A stretch of 64,000 nucleotides of DNA from Ornithinimicrobium ciconiae (GCF_007197575.1 NZ_CP041616.1:3100001-3164000), one strand, 5' to 3'; shown: positions 1-8,041, numbered from the stretch's first letter. A program made the numbers and translations. The notes: generated by a model from the letters alone, not told the origin.

Positions 1-66
1 CCGGGAGGCCATGCGACAAAAGGGGCGCGATGCGTGTGCCTGGACATCTCACGGCGCCCATCCGGT

Positions 67-109
67 CGCATCGCTCGCCGTGCTGACGGGAGCCGCATCG
101 CTCGCCGTG
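67..109. repeat. 27-bp tandem duplication, two copies
   Basis: The 16-mer CGCATCGCTCGCCGTG occurs at 67-82 and again at 94-109, giving a 27-bp period. It lies in the non-coding stretch downstream of the truncated MBL-fold gene. It resembles the other short tandem duplications found at gene ends in this window. No function is visible. Confidence 0.7.
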
Positions 110-154
110 GCCAAACCACGTACGTGCGGGGAGCACCATGGCTGGGACAGCTCG

Positions 155-178
155 GCGCCGACGCGTCAGCGCCGACGC
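155..178. repeat. 14-bp duplication spanning the MBL-fold stop codon
   Basis: GCGCCGACGC occurs at 155-164 and 169-178. The stop codon of the minus-strand MBL-fold remnant (TCA on the plus strand, 166-168) sits between the copies. The last sense codons of that gene are therefore repeated just after its stop. This is the smallest example of the stop-codon duplications also seen at valS, clpX and the DUF2786/TetR junction. Confidence 0.6.
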
Positions 179-732
179 TTGCCAACCCCGACCGTCATCA
201 GGTCACGTCCGACGACAACCTTGCCGGAGAAGCCACGCTGGGCACGACGGCGCCACTGGCCGTCGTTGACCTCGGCCGGGTCACCGGGCACCAGGTGATT
301 GAGGACGAGCGTGCCGACGCCCGCAGACTCCGCCACGGCCCCAACGTCGTCGACGTTGGTGTGCGACTCGAGCAGGTGGGCGATGATCTTCGGCGGCACG
401 AGACCGTCGAGAACGTCCACGTTGATGACCTCGTGCACCAGGACGTCCGCCCCCGAGGCGAGACGCATGAGGTTCTCGCTGACCGTGGTGTCGCCGGAGA
501 AGACGACCGAGCCGTCCTCGGTCTCACACCGAAAACCGAAGGAAGGGAACACCGGCGGGTGCTTCACGAGGGTGGCGGTGACCCTGACCCCGGTCATCCT
601 CGAAGACGAGGAACGGGTCCATGCCGGGAAGAGTTTGTCCGGAGCGGACGCACCGATGTCCGGCAGCACGATGTCATGCACCCGGAGCAGGTCCCGGATG
701 TCCGGCCAGCGGCGCGATGGCGTTGTGCCGGT
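166..732 (-). pseudogene. 5'-truncated MBL-fold metallo-hydrolase (RNase Z/arylsulfatase-like)
   Basis: This is the C-terminal half of a metallo-beta-lactamase-fold hydrolase. A GTG at 681 opens a 171-residue frame reading VHDIVLPDIG, then FSGDTTVSENL (the GDT metal-ligand motif), VLVHEVINVD, and LVLNHLVPGD followed by FSGKVVVGRDL, which is the normal C-terminus of this family. Family members are usually about 300 residues long and need an N-terminal HxHxDH motif, which is absent. In-frame codons continue upstream (RRWPDIRDLLR) until they meet the stop of the NTF2-like gene at 733, so the 5' half appears to have been lost at that junction. It is the last gene of the catabolic operon and is probably inactive. 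A short functional derivative cannot be excluded. Confidence 0.65.
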
Positions 733-1161
733 TCAGAAGTCCAGCAGCACCCGGTGCTCCTGGATGACCCAGCCGTCCTGCTGGCTGGTCAGCCAGTCTC
801 GGAACCGACCGGTCTTCTGGACCCTGGGGCCGTCGGGTCCGGACTCGAGCACCAGGTAGTACGCGTCGGCGACCACCGACCCGTCCTCCCCCGGCTCGGA
901 GACGACCAGGTTGGTCAGGTGATGTTTGGTCCTGCGCCGGCCGTCCTCGTCGGGAACCGGCTGGATCCGCTCGTACACCTCACGGATTGCCGGCCCACCG
1001 GTGATCCTGCCGCTGGGGAGGATCACCGTGGCGTGCTCCATGAGCTCGGCCAGCCGGTCGAAGTCACCACCGTCGACGGCGTCGAGGTAGTCGCACAACG
1101 CCCGGTGAACGGCCTGCCAGGTGGTCGAGTCGCCACCGGGTGCGTGACCAGCCACGGTCAC
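733..1161 (-). CDS. NTF2/SnoaL-like family protein
   Basis: This 142-residue protein has the NTF2-like layout: an N-terminal helix (YLDAVDGGDFDRLAELMEH), a short glycine-rich turn, then a long beta-sheet half ending in GWVIQEHRVLLDF. Small proteins of this fold act as isomerases, hydratases or accessory subunits in aromatic and polyketide pathways. Catalytic residues cannot be assigned by eye. The start overlaps the end of the flavin hydroxylase gene by 4 bp, so the two are probably translationally coupled and this protein likely acts on the same pathway. The exact reaction is unknown. Confidence 0.75.
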   Translation of the reverse strand: MTVAGHAPGGDSTTWQAVHRALCDYLDAVDGGDFDRLAELMEHATVILPSGRITGGPAIREVYERIQPVPDEDGRRRTKHHLTNLVVSEPGEDGSVVADAYYLVLESGPDGPRVQKTGRFRDWLTSQQDGWVIQEHRVLLDF

Positions 1162-2747
1162 CCGGTCACGGCCGCAGGCTTGGCTGCCCCGGCGAGCTGC
1201 TCCCGCAGCAGGTTCAGGGTCTGGTCCAGGCCGGCGAGCGGGACCGCGTCATAGAGGTAGAAGTCCGGCCGGATCACCGCGACCTCGGTCTCCAGCTCGG
1301 CGAACCACTCCTTGTAGGTGCCGTCCACGTCCTGCAGGTCCAGGCCCTCGGCCCCGACCGTGAGGACCCTGACACTGTTCTCCTCTGCCCAGGCCTTGAT
1401 GTCGGGGCTGATCGCGTCAGCGACCTCGGGCCGCGTGCTCAGGACCGTCCAGCCATAGCCGCGCACGTCGTCGAGGAGGGCAGTGGTGGTGCCGTCGGAC
1501 ACCCGACCCTGCGGGGTGAGGTAGCCAGTGGCGGGGTGGAAGCCCAGGACGCCGTTCTCCAGGTGCGGCGGGGCCTCCGGCTCGGGCGCCAGGCTCGGGT
1601 CCTCCAGGGCCGCCCTCATCCCGGCGTCCCGTCCTGCTGCGGCCTCGGCGTCAGAGATGCAGATGACGTTGCCCAGGCCCATCGAGAAGTTGATGAAGTA
1701 GCGCACGTGCGTGGTGCGCTCGGTGCCGTAGGTGTCCAGCAGCGAGTCCGGCGAGGCACCGGAGAGCACCCGGTCCAGGCGCCAGGTCAGGTTCGCTCCG
1801 TCTCGGATCCCGGCACACATGCCCTGACCGGCGAACGGCGGCATGAGGTGGGCGGCGTCGCCGGCCAGCACCATCCGACCCTTGCGCCAGGTGTCGGCCC
1901 ACTGCGCCCGGAAGGTGTAGACCGCGTGCTTCTCCAGCTTGGCGTTGTCCGGAGTCAGGCCCCACTCGGAGACCCGCCGCCAGGCGTACTCCTCGGTGTT
2001 CATCTCCTCGATGGTCTCGCTGGGCATCCGCATGAACTCCCACCGGCGGCGGCCGGGACCCCCCGGGACGATGGTCGTGGGGTTGGTCGGGTTGCACCAC
2101 TGCCACGCGGGCGGGTCAAAGGTCATCGGCTCGTCCGGGACGACGTCGACGATCAGCCAGTCGAACTTGAAGCCAAGGTCCTGGACACCCACGCCCATCT
2201 GACTGCGGACGAAGCTGTTCGCGCCGTCCGCACCCACGACATACCGACCGCGGAAGGTCTTGGTGACGCTGGGGTCCAGGGTGGCCGACTCCTGCATCTG
2301 GTGTGCGGTGAGGGTGACGCCGTCAGCGTCCTCGGCCGTGTCCACCACCTGCCAGCCGTGGAAGACCTGGACATTGTCCTCAGCCTGGACCAGCTTGTGC
2401 AGCTCGCGCTCCAGGTCGGGCTGGTGGAAGAAGTTGGCGTTGGGCCATCCGGACCGGCCCATCCCCCGCCAGTCGATGCGGAGCAGGTCCTCCATGTCCG
2501 CGTTGCGCCAGGTGTAGTGGTTGTCATAAGGCTCGATCACCGGGTTGGTGTCCGGTCGGATGCCCGCCCACTGCAGCAGCCGCGCGACCTCGTCGTCGAG
2601 GTGCACCGCACGAGGCAGCGGATAGAAGCTGGGCCAGCGCTCGACCGCGGCGACGGTCCAACCCTTGCGGGCCAGCTGCAGGCTCAGGAACTGCCCGACA
2701 GGGCCGTACCCGACAACGACGACATCGACCTCGACAGGCTCGGTCAT
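1158..2747 (-). CDS. mhpA: FAD-dependent aromatic hydroxylase, MhpA-like
   Basis: This 529-residue protein is a class A flavoprotein monooxygenase. It has the N-terminal dinucleotide motif VVVGYGPVG (residues 9-17), the DG motif VVGADGANSFVR near residue 170, and the second FAD motif GDAAHLMPPFAGQGM near residue 295. The overall pattern (RAVHLDDEVARLLQ, MPPFAGQGMCAGIRDGANL) matches 3-(3-hydroxyphenyl)propionate hydroxylase, which adds a second ring hydroxyl using NAD(P)H and O2. The ATG follows a GAGGAGATCC ribosome-binding site. Its operon contains a VOC ring-cleavage-type enzyme and a fumarylacetoacetate-hydrolase family member, consistent with meta-cleavage of a hydroxylated aromatic. The substrate itself is not determined by the sequence. 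Confidence 0.85.
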   Translation of the reverse strand: MTEPVEVDVVVVGYGPVGQFLSLQLARKGWTVAAVERWPSFYPLPRAVHLDDEVARLLQWAGIRPDTNPVIEPYDNHYTWRNADMEDLLRIDWRGMGRSGWPNANFFHQPDLERELHKLVQAEDNVQVFHGWQVVDTAEDADGVTLTAHQMQESATLDPSVTKTFRGRYVVGADGANSFVRSQMGVGVQDLGFKFDWLIVDVVPDEPMTFDPPAWQWCNPTNPTTIVPGGPGRRRWEFMRMPSETIEEMNTEEYAWRRVSEWGLTPDNAKLEKHAVYTFRAQWADTWRKGRMVLAGDAAHLMPPFAGQGMCAGIRDGANLTWRLDRVLSGASPDSLLDTYGTERTTHVRYFINFSMGLGNVICISDAEAAAGRDAGMRAALEDPSLAPEPEAPPHLENGVLGFHPATGYLTPQGRVSDGTTTALLDDVRGYGWTVLSTRPEVADAISPDIKAWAEENSVRVLTVGAEGLDLQDVDGTYKEWFAELETEVAVIRPDFYLYDAVPLAGLDQTLNLLREQLAGAAKPAAVTG

Positions 2748-2804
2748 GGGGATCTCCTCAAGGATTCAGCAGAGTGCTGGTGGTTAGGGGTGCGGGGGTG
2801 ATGT

Positions 2805-3740
2805 TCAGATCTTGACTGCGGACTTGCCCTTGAGGGCGAGGATGTCGCGCACCTCGTCGGGGCCGGCCAGCTCGTGGCCCAGGGACTGCAGGATGCCGGC
2901 GACCTTCTCGACCTGCTGCGCGTTGCTCGTGGCCCGCTCGCCGCGGGCGATCGAGAGGCTGTCTTCGAGGCCCACGCGGACCTGTCCGCCGAGGAGTGCC
3001 GCGTGGGTCACGAACTCCATCTGGTGCCGACCGGCGGCGAAGGCGGAGAGGATGTAGTCGTCACCGAAGAGTCGGTCAGCCACAGTGACCATGTGGGTGA
3101 GGTTGTCGTGGTCGGCGCCGATCCCGCCGAGGATCCCGAAGATCGACTGGACCATGAAGGGGGGCTTGACCAGTCCGCGGTCGACGAAGTGGGCCAGGGT
3201 GTAGAGGTGCCCGACGTCGTAGCACTCGAACTCAAAGCGGGTGCCGCGCTCCTCGCCGAGCTCACGCAGGGTGTACTCGATCTGGCGGAAGGTGTTGGCG
3301 AAGATCCGGTCCTCGCTGCCCAGCAGGTAGTCCTTCTCCCAGTCATGCTTCCAGGTGTCGAACTTGGCAGCGGCCCCGCTGAAGACGAAGTTGATCGAGC
3401 CCATGTTGAGGGAGGCGAGCTCCGGCTCGAAGCGCAGGGCGGCGGCCAGCCGCTCCTGGACGGTCATCGCGGTGCTGCCACCGGTGGTGATGTTGATGAT
3501 GGCGTCGGTCTGCTCGTGGATCCGCGGCAGGAACTGCTCAAAAACTGCCGGGGCAGGGCTGGGACGACCGTCCTGCGGGTCACGGGCGTGCAGGTGCAGG
3601 ATCGCTGCACCTGCCTGCGCCGCGTCGATCGCCTGGTCACCGATCTCCTGCGGCGTGACGGGCAGGTAGTCCGACATCGTCGGGGTATGGATGGAACCGG
3701 TCACGGCGCACGTGATGAACGTCTTGCTGGTTCGGCGCAC
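2805..3740 (-). CDS. Beta-keto acid cleavage enzyme (BKACE, DUF849)
   Basis: This 311-residue TIM-barrel protein belongs to the 3-keto-5-aminohexanoate cleavage enzyme family. Characteristic motifs are FITCAVTGSIHTP at the N-terminus, AAILHLHARDPQDG (the HxH zinc ligands), NITTGGSTAMT, and LASLNMGSINF. The family uses zinc to transfer an acyl unit from a beta-keto acid to acetyl-CoA. The GTG start at 3740 has a strong AGGAGGC site. It lies between the FAH-family gene and the hydroxylase gene, so it may process a keto acid released from the aromatic pathway; that role is inferred. Confidence 0.85.
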   Translation of the reverse strand: MRRTSKTFITCAVTGSIHTPTMSDYLPVTPQEIGDQAIDAAQAGAAILHLHARDPQDGRPSPAPAVFEQFLPRIHEQTDAIINITTGGSTAMTVQERLAAALRFEPELASLNMGSINFVFSGAAAKFDTWKHDWEKDYLLGSEDRIFANTFRQIEYTLRELGEERGTRFEFECYDVGHLYTLAHFVDRGLVKPPFMVQSIFGILGGIGADHDNLTHMVTVADRLFGDDYILSAFAAGRHQMEFVTHAALLGGQVRVGLEDSLSIARGERATSNAQQVEKVAGILQSLGHELAGPDEVRDILALKGKSAVKI

Positions 3741-3887
3741 AACTGCCTCCTGCTGGTATGCCGAAGGTGGCGGCGCCGCCTTGGCGTGGGTGCTCGGTCG
3801 TGGACCGAGCTCTCGGGTTTATCCCGGCCGGGCCCTGCCCACTGGACACCGTGGACGAGTGCCCGGCCGATGGGACGGGTGGGTGGA

Positions 3888-4751
3888 TCAGACCATCGGG
3901 TTGCGGAGGGCCCCGAGACCCTCGATGGTCGTGGTGACGACGTCACCGGGCTGCAGCGCGATCCCCTGGGGCATGCCGACCCCGGCCGGGGTGCCGGTGA
4001 AGACGATGTCACCCGGATAGAGGGTGACCACCTTGGACAGGTCGGACAGGATGCGTGCCGAGGAGAAGATCATGTCCTTGGTGTTGCCGTCCTGCGCGGT
4101 CCAGGCGCCGGCACCATTCGACTGGGCGAGCCCGGTGGGCCCCTCGATCACGCAGGTGATGGACAGGTTCGCGGGATCCTCGATCTCGTTCGGGGTCACC
4201 ACGGCTGGCCCGAACGGGCCGAACGCCGGGAAGGACTTGCCGAGGCTGAACTGCGGCGCCGGAGGACGGCGCTGCACGGTGCGCTCGCTGAAGTCCTGGC
4301 CGACGCTGTAGCCGGCGATGGCGGCCTGGGCCGCGTCCTCGTCCACGTCGTGGATCTGCTCGCCGACCACGACGACGAGCTCAGCCTCCCAGTCCAGGGT
4401 CTCCCCCGGCACCTTCACCTCGGCGGTGGGGCCGGCCAGGGACGACTGGTACTTGGTGAAGACGACGATGTTCTCCGGGTAGGCCATCTCGGCCTCATCG
4501 GCGTGGTCCTTGTAGTTGAGGCCGATCGCGAAGACCTGACGCGGGAAGGGGATCGGCGCGCCCAGGTCAGACTCGTCATAACCTTCCGCGTTGGCGTAGT
4601 CGACACCCGCGGCCCACTCGGTGAAGGCCGCCCAGTCTGCCCAGGGGGTCATCGGGTCGGGGCCGAATCGGCCGTCGGAGGCGCGCTCGACGTCCAGCGC
4701 CCTGCCGTCCTGCAGAAGCACCGCGCGGCCCGCCAGGTTTGCCAGTCTCAT
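3888..4751 (-). CDS. Fumarylacetoacetate hydrolase family protein
   Basis: This 287-residue protein has an N-terminal lead domain and a C-terminal FAH domain. Visible motifs are FAIGLNYKDHADEAEM, the acidic metal ligands in DWEAELVVVVG and GYSVGQDFSERTVQ, and SFPAFGPFGPAVVTPNEI, ending with FTGTPAGVGM. Members act as C-C bond hydrolases, decarboxylases or hydratases on ring-cleavage products. The ATG at 4751 lies about 50 bp downstream of the VOC reading frame and has a weak ribosome-binding site. It fits as the enzyme after ring cleavage; the exact reaction cannot be chosen from sequence alone. Confidence 0.85.
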   Translation of the reverse strand: MRLANLAGRAVLLQDGRALDVERASDGRFGPDPMTPWADWAAFTEWAAGVDYANAEGYDESDLGAPIPFPRQVFAIGLNYKDHADEAEMAYPENIVVFTKYQSSLAGPTAEVKVPGETLDWEAELVVVVGEQIHDVDEDAAQAAIAGYSVGQDFSERTVQRRPPAPQFSLGKSFPAFGPFGPAVVTPNEIEDPANLSITCVIEGPTGLAQSNGAGAWTAQDGNTKDMIFSSARILSDLSKVVTLYPGDIVFTGTPAGVGMPQGIALQPGDVVTTTIEGLGALRNPMV

Positions 4752-4800
4752 CGTTTCTCGTCTCTCTCGTAGTCAGGTTTTAGGTCTCGGTCGTGCCCGG

Positions 4801-5055
4801 TCAGTGGGTCGGCAGGGTGCCCTCGGCACCCTCATCGACCCCGCCAGCCAGCTCCGGCTCGGCCTCGACACGGGAGGCCCAGACGTCGGGGAACCGGACG
4901 TCAGCCTCCTGCGCCGGCGGGAACTCACGGGCGTAGGTGCGCTTTTGGATCTCGTCCACCGACATGCCCGAGCGGCGCGCCTCGACGAGCTTCTCCGGGT
5001 CGAACTGCGGGCCGATCTGGTCCGCGGCAAACTCCTGGGAGGCCCACATCCACTC
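4801..5055 (-). pseudogene. C-terminal part of the VOC dioxygenase, beyond an in-frame TAG
   Basis: This frame is exactly in phase with the VOC gene upstream and is separated from it only by one TAG codon (5056-5058). It reads EWMWASQEFAADQIGPQFDP and then a helix with RRSGMSVDEIQKR. I associate this kind of tail, with a SPEFAANPIG-like motif followed by FDP, with the C-terminal extension of ring-cleaving VOC enzymes. An ATG at 5049 could in principle start an 82-residue peptide, but no independent ribosome-binding site is visible. The simplest reading is that one longer enzyme of about 232 residues was split by a nonsense mutation. Stop-codon readthrough or a base-call error are alternatives. 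Confidence 0.6.
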
Positions 5056-5499
5056 CTAGGACTTCAGCCAGTCACCCCAGACGTCGACCTGGATCTCCAC
5101 ACCGTTGCCGTCCGGGTCCACGTAGTACATCGACATCGTCATGCCGTGGTGCAGGTTGACGTGCGGGACGATGCCCTGCTCGCGCAGCCGCACGTAGTTG
5201 TCCAGCCACTGGTCGAAGTTGTCGTACTCAAAGGCCGTGTGGTGCAGACCGGCGGTGTGCGGCTTGTCGACCGGCACCTTGGTGCCGGGCAGTCGCAGCA
5301 GGGCGATGCGGTGGTTGGCCTCGTCGTTGGTGAGCCAGGCGGCGTGCTCGGCGTAGTAGACCGGCTGCATCCCGCAGACCTGCTCGTACCACTTGACCAT
5401 GGGGTCGATGTCCAGGGTCATGAAGGTGGCGTGATGCAGCTTGGGCACCGTGATGGGGCGCGGCTTGGCGTTGGTGGCGTACATCGACTTCTCGGCCAT
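5056..5499 (-). CDS. VOC family (extradiol-type) dioxygenase, ended by an in-frame amber codon
   Basis: The start is the ATG at 5499, preceded by an AGGAGAG site, and gives 147 residues beginning MAEKSMYATN. The single vicinal-oxygen-chelate domain carries the three expected metal ligands: His in PKLHHATF, His in AGLHHTAFEY and Glu in DGNGVEIQVDVWGDW. This is the pattern of ring-cleaving dioxygenases and related glyoxalase-fold enzymes. Translation stops at TAG 5056-5058, after which the same frame continues with a recognisable C-terminal tail. The catalytic domain is complete, so the short form might still work. It is the first gene of the minus-strand catabolic operon and is divergent from the CurA-like reductase gene. 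Confidence 0.75.
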   Translation of the reverse strand: MAEKSMYATNAKPRPITVPKLHHATFMTLDIDPMVKWYEQVCGMQPVYYAEHAAWLTNDEANHRIALLRLPGTKVPVDKPHTAGLHHTAFEYDNFDQWLDNYVRLREQGIVPHVNLHHGMTMSMYYVDPDGNGVEIQVDVWGDWLKS

Positions 5500-5624
5500 G
5501 TCGGACTCTCTCCTGTGAAAGGCGCGGACCCTCGGATCTCTCCGTTCCGCGTGCGGGGGCCAGGCCGGGCAACATCGCCGGGCCTCTGCACTGCAGACTA
5601 TGGGGTAGATGATCGTCATGTCAA

Positions 5625-5642
5625 GAGATTTGCGAAAATCTC
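5625..5642. promoter_or_regulatory. Palindrome in the divergent catabolic promoter region
   Basis: GAGATTT (5625-5631) and AAATCTC (5636-5642) form a perfect 7-bp inverted repeat with a GCGA spacer. The surrounding 5580-5685 is clearly AT-richer than the rest of the window and separates the catabolic operon from the CurA-like gene. This is the expected place for an operator, and the GntR/FCD regulator encoded at 6737 is the natural candidate ligand. Binding is inferred. Confidence 0.5.
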
Positions 5643-5685
5643 GCATAGGTGAGATGTTTCACAGATCTATCTGAGAGGGAGTCTC

Positions 5686-6693
5686 ATGTCGAAACAGACC
5701 AGCAGACAGGTCGTCCTACGAGCGCGACCTGCAGCAATCCCGCAGGCGGAGCACTTCGCGATCGAGGAGGCAGATGTCCCGGCCCTGGCCGACGGACAGC
5801 TCCTCGTCCACAACAGTCACCTGTCGGTCGATCCCGCAATGCGCGGCTGGGTGAGCGCCACGGCCAACTACTCCGAGCCAGTGGCGATCGGCGAGGTCAT
5901 GCGCTCCTTCGCCGTCGGCGAGATCGTCGCCTCCCAGCACCCTGACTTCCGCCCCGGGGAGATCGTGATGGGCATGTTCGGCTGGCAGGAGCTGGCCGTC
6001 GTCACTCCGGATGCCGTGTGGCGCAGGGTGCGCGAGGACGATCTGCCCCGCTCGTTGGCACTCGGGGCGCTCGGCCTCAACGGCCTGACCGCCTGGGCGG
6101 GCGTGCACCGGGTGCTCCGCCCCCGCCCGGGATCAACGGTGGTGGTGTCCAGCGCCGCCGGAGCAGTCGGCTCGGCGGTGGGTCAGCTCGCGGCCGCCGA
6201 GGGCTGCCGCACCATCGGGATCGCCGGCGGTCCGGAGAAGGCACGCTGGTGCGTCGACGAGTACGGGTTCGACGTGGGGCTCGACTACCGTTCCGAGACC
6301 TTCGTGAACGACCTGGCCCAGGCCACCCCGGACGGGGTGGACCACTACTTCGACAACACCTCCGGTCCGATCACGGATGCCGTGCTCCAGCGGCTGACCA
6401 CCCACTCCTCGGTCCTGGTGTGCGGGACCGCTGCCATCTCCTCGTGGGACCCGTGGCCGACGGGCCCGCGCACGGAGCGGATCGTCTTGACCCAGCGCGC
6501 CCGCATCGAGGGCTTCCTTGCCTTCGACCACCTCGACGCCCTCCCCGAGGCGGTCGAACAGCTCGCGGAGATGGTGCGCTCTGGCGCCCTGACCTACCGG
6601 GAGCACATCCTCGACGGACTCGAGTCGGCTCCCGGCGCGATCGCGATGCTGTATGCCGGGACGAACACGGGCAAGCTCGTCGTGGAGCTCTGA
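5686..6693 (+). CDS. NADP-dependent MDR oxidoreductase, CurA/prostaglandin-reductase-like
   Basis: This 335-residue zinc-independent medium-chain reductase has the family signature LSVDPAMRGWVSATANY near residue 50 and the nucleotide-binding stretch VVVSSAAGAVGSAVGQLA near residue 150. HYFDNTSGPITDAVL follows, and the protein ends with MLYAGTNTGKLVVEL. Members reduce the C=C bond of alpha,beta-unsaturated carbonyl compounds with NADPH. The ATG has a GAGAGGGAG ribosome-binding site. Transcription diverges from the catabolic operon across the palindrome at 5625, so it may be co-regulated and reduce an unsaturated intermediate of that pathway. That link is an inference. Confidence 0.85.
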   Translation: MSKQTSRQVVLRARPAAIPQAEHFAIEEADVPALADGQLLVHNSHLSVDPAMRGWVSATANYSEPVAIGEVMRSFAVGEIVASQHPDFRPGEIVMGMFGWQELAVVTPDAVWRRVREDDLPRSLALGALGLNGLTAWAGVHRVLRPRPGSTVVVSSAAGAVGSAVGQLAAAEGCRTIGIAGGPEKARWCVDEYGFDVGLDYRSETFVNDLAQATPDGVDHYFDNTSGPITDAVLQRLTTHSSVLVCGTAAISSWDPWPTGPRTERIVLTQRARIEGFLAFDHLDALPEAVEQLAEMVRSGALTYREHILDGLESAPGAIAMLYAGTNTGKLVVEL

Positions 6694-6736
6694 GAATGCG
6701 CGTGAAGCCTCAGTCCGACGAGGGCGCGGGACGTCT

Positions 6737-7453
6737 CTAGTCGACGAGGACGTGCTCGAGCACGAGGTCGGTCGTGCGCTGGAAGTGCCTGGCCAGCGAC
6801 GCGACCGCCTCCTTGCTCTGACGTGCGACGGTCAGCTCCATGAGCTCCCGGTGCTCTGCCGCCACGTCGCGCGACTCCTCCGCGGGAGCCTTCGCAGACA
6901 TCTGTCGATAGAGCTCAGAGCTGTCCCGCAGCAGATCGGTCAGCTGGACGAGGCGACGGTTGCCACATCCAACACCCAGCGCCACATGGAAGTCGTTGTG
7001 CGCGACGGCCCACTCATCTGTGGAGCCGGGACTGTCCTTGCTCAAGAATGGAGTCCGGGCGAGGACATGGTGGGTGGACACCACTCCTGCCTCCCAGGCC
7101 ATGTCGCCCTGTTCGATGGACTGCTCCAGAGCCAGCCCCTCAAGCAGGATCCGCATCTGGGTCAGGTCCACGAGGTCCTGGCGGGAGATCTCGACGACGC
7201 GGAAGCCCTGGTTGGGCGCGAGCACGAGGAGGTGCCGCTCCGCCAGGCGAATCAGCGCCTCACGCACGACGGCAGTGCTGACATCGAACTGCTTTGCCAG
7301 CGGGCTCAGTCGGAGCGGCGATCCAGGGGTGTGTCGTCCAGACAGGATGTCGGAGCGGATCCCCGCATACACCTGCTCGGTCAGCGTTCCGACACCGTTC
7401 GTATTCTTCACATTTTTGATTATCTCATAGATCTTCGCATGACTTGGATTCAT
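6737..7453 (-). CDS. GntR family transcriptional regulator, FCD subfamily
   Basis: The protein has an N-terminal winged helix (TLTEQVYAGIRSDILSGRH, then LAKQFDVSTAVVREALIRL) and a helical FCD effector domain with DLTQMRILLEGLALE, FHVALGVGCGNRRLV and EHRELMELTVARQ. FCD regulators usually bind small organic acids. I use the ATG at 7453. A GTG at 7480 or an internal GTG just before KNTNGVGTL are also possible, because the first 25 codons are unusually AT-rich and look partly like promoter DNA. It converges with the CurA-like gene and is the likely regulator of the aromatic cluster. Confidence 0.8.
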   Translation of the reverse strand: MNPSHAKIYEIIKNVKNTNGVGTLTEQVYAGIRSDILSGRHTPGSPLRLSPLAKQFDVSTAVVREALIRLAERHLLVLAPNQGFRVVEISRQDLVDLTQMRILLEGLALEQSIEQGDMAWEAGVVSTHHVLARTPFLSKDSPGSTDEWAVAHNDFHVALGVGCGNRRLVQLTDLLRDSSELYRQMSAKAPAEESRDVAAEHRELMELTVARQSKEAVASLARHFQRTTDLVLEHVLVD

Positions 7454-7592
7454 TGCCGCAGCGGCGCGACCCCCAGCCACCGCTGCGGCCTCGGCGCACC
7501 GACATCCGGCGTCGCTGTCGATTCGCGACCGATCCCTACGTCATGGTGGTGAGGTCGCACCCCGCGGCCAGCACGCCGAGAGGACACCCCAG

Positions 7593-7943
7593 ATGAGCCG
7601 CTACCTGATTCTGCTTCCCGCCCCCGAGGCTGAGTGGGCCCAGCTCCCCCCAGAGGCCCACGAGCACGGCATGCGCTCGCACGGCATCTTCCACGAGGAC
7701 CTCGCCGAGGGCGGCCACGAGATCCTGGCGGTCGGTCCGCTCGAGCCGTCCGCCCAGGCCACCTCCATGAGGCCTGATGGCACGGGAGGGGCACTGGTCA
7801 CCGACGGTCCGTTCACCGAGTCGGTGGAACAGATCGTCGGCTTCTACCTGATCCGCAGCGACGACGAGCCTGGCCTGCGGACGATCTGCGAGCGCTTCTC
7901 CTCGCGCGGCGAGCTCATCGAGTTCCGCAAGATGGCGGAGTAA
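7593..7943 (+). CDS. YCII-related (DGPF domain) protein
   Basis: This 116-residue protein begins MSRYLILLPAPEAEW and carries the motif VTDGPFTESVEQIVGFYLI, the DGPF signature of YCII-like proteins. The fold is a small alpha/beta barrel resembling muconolactone isomerase. In actinobacteria such genes are often linked with ECF sigma factors, but none is adjacent here. The cellular role is unknown. The gene is followed by the first 32-bp repeat array. Confidence 0.8.
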   Translation: MSRYLILLPAPEAEWAQLPPEAHEHGMRSHGIFHEDLAEGGHEILAVGPLEPSAQATSMRPDGTGGALVTDGPFTESVEQIVGFYLIRSDDEPGLRTICERFSSRGELIEFRKMAE

Positions 7944-7949
7944 CCCCGC

Positions 7950-8041
7950 TTGGCGGCATACCAAACCTCGCCAAAATGCGTGGGGAGCCTGCGAAACCTC
8001 TCCAAAAATGCGTGAGGAGCCTGCGAAACCCCTCCAAAAAC
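7950..8041 (-). repeat. Array 1 of the 32-bp post-stop element (three units)
   Basis: Three units have their AAACC cores at 7963, 7994 and 8026 (spacing 31 and 32). Units share CCTGCGAAACC followed by C/T-rich CTCC and an A-tract; the outermost copy is more diverged (ATACCAAACC). Read from the AGCS symporter stop codon (8045-8047) outward, the order is stop, 14 nt containing a T-tract, then GGTTTCGCAGG. Arms GGAG and CTCC flank the core and could form a small hairpin in each unit. The array fills the gap between the convergent YCII and symporter genes. Confidence 0.8.

Noticed and set aside
1140..2801. 553-codon plus-strand frame opposite the MhpA-like gene
   Set aside because: Antisense to a clear flavoprotein hydroxylase; composition is typical of a GC-rich shadow and no motif is present.
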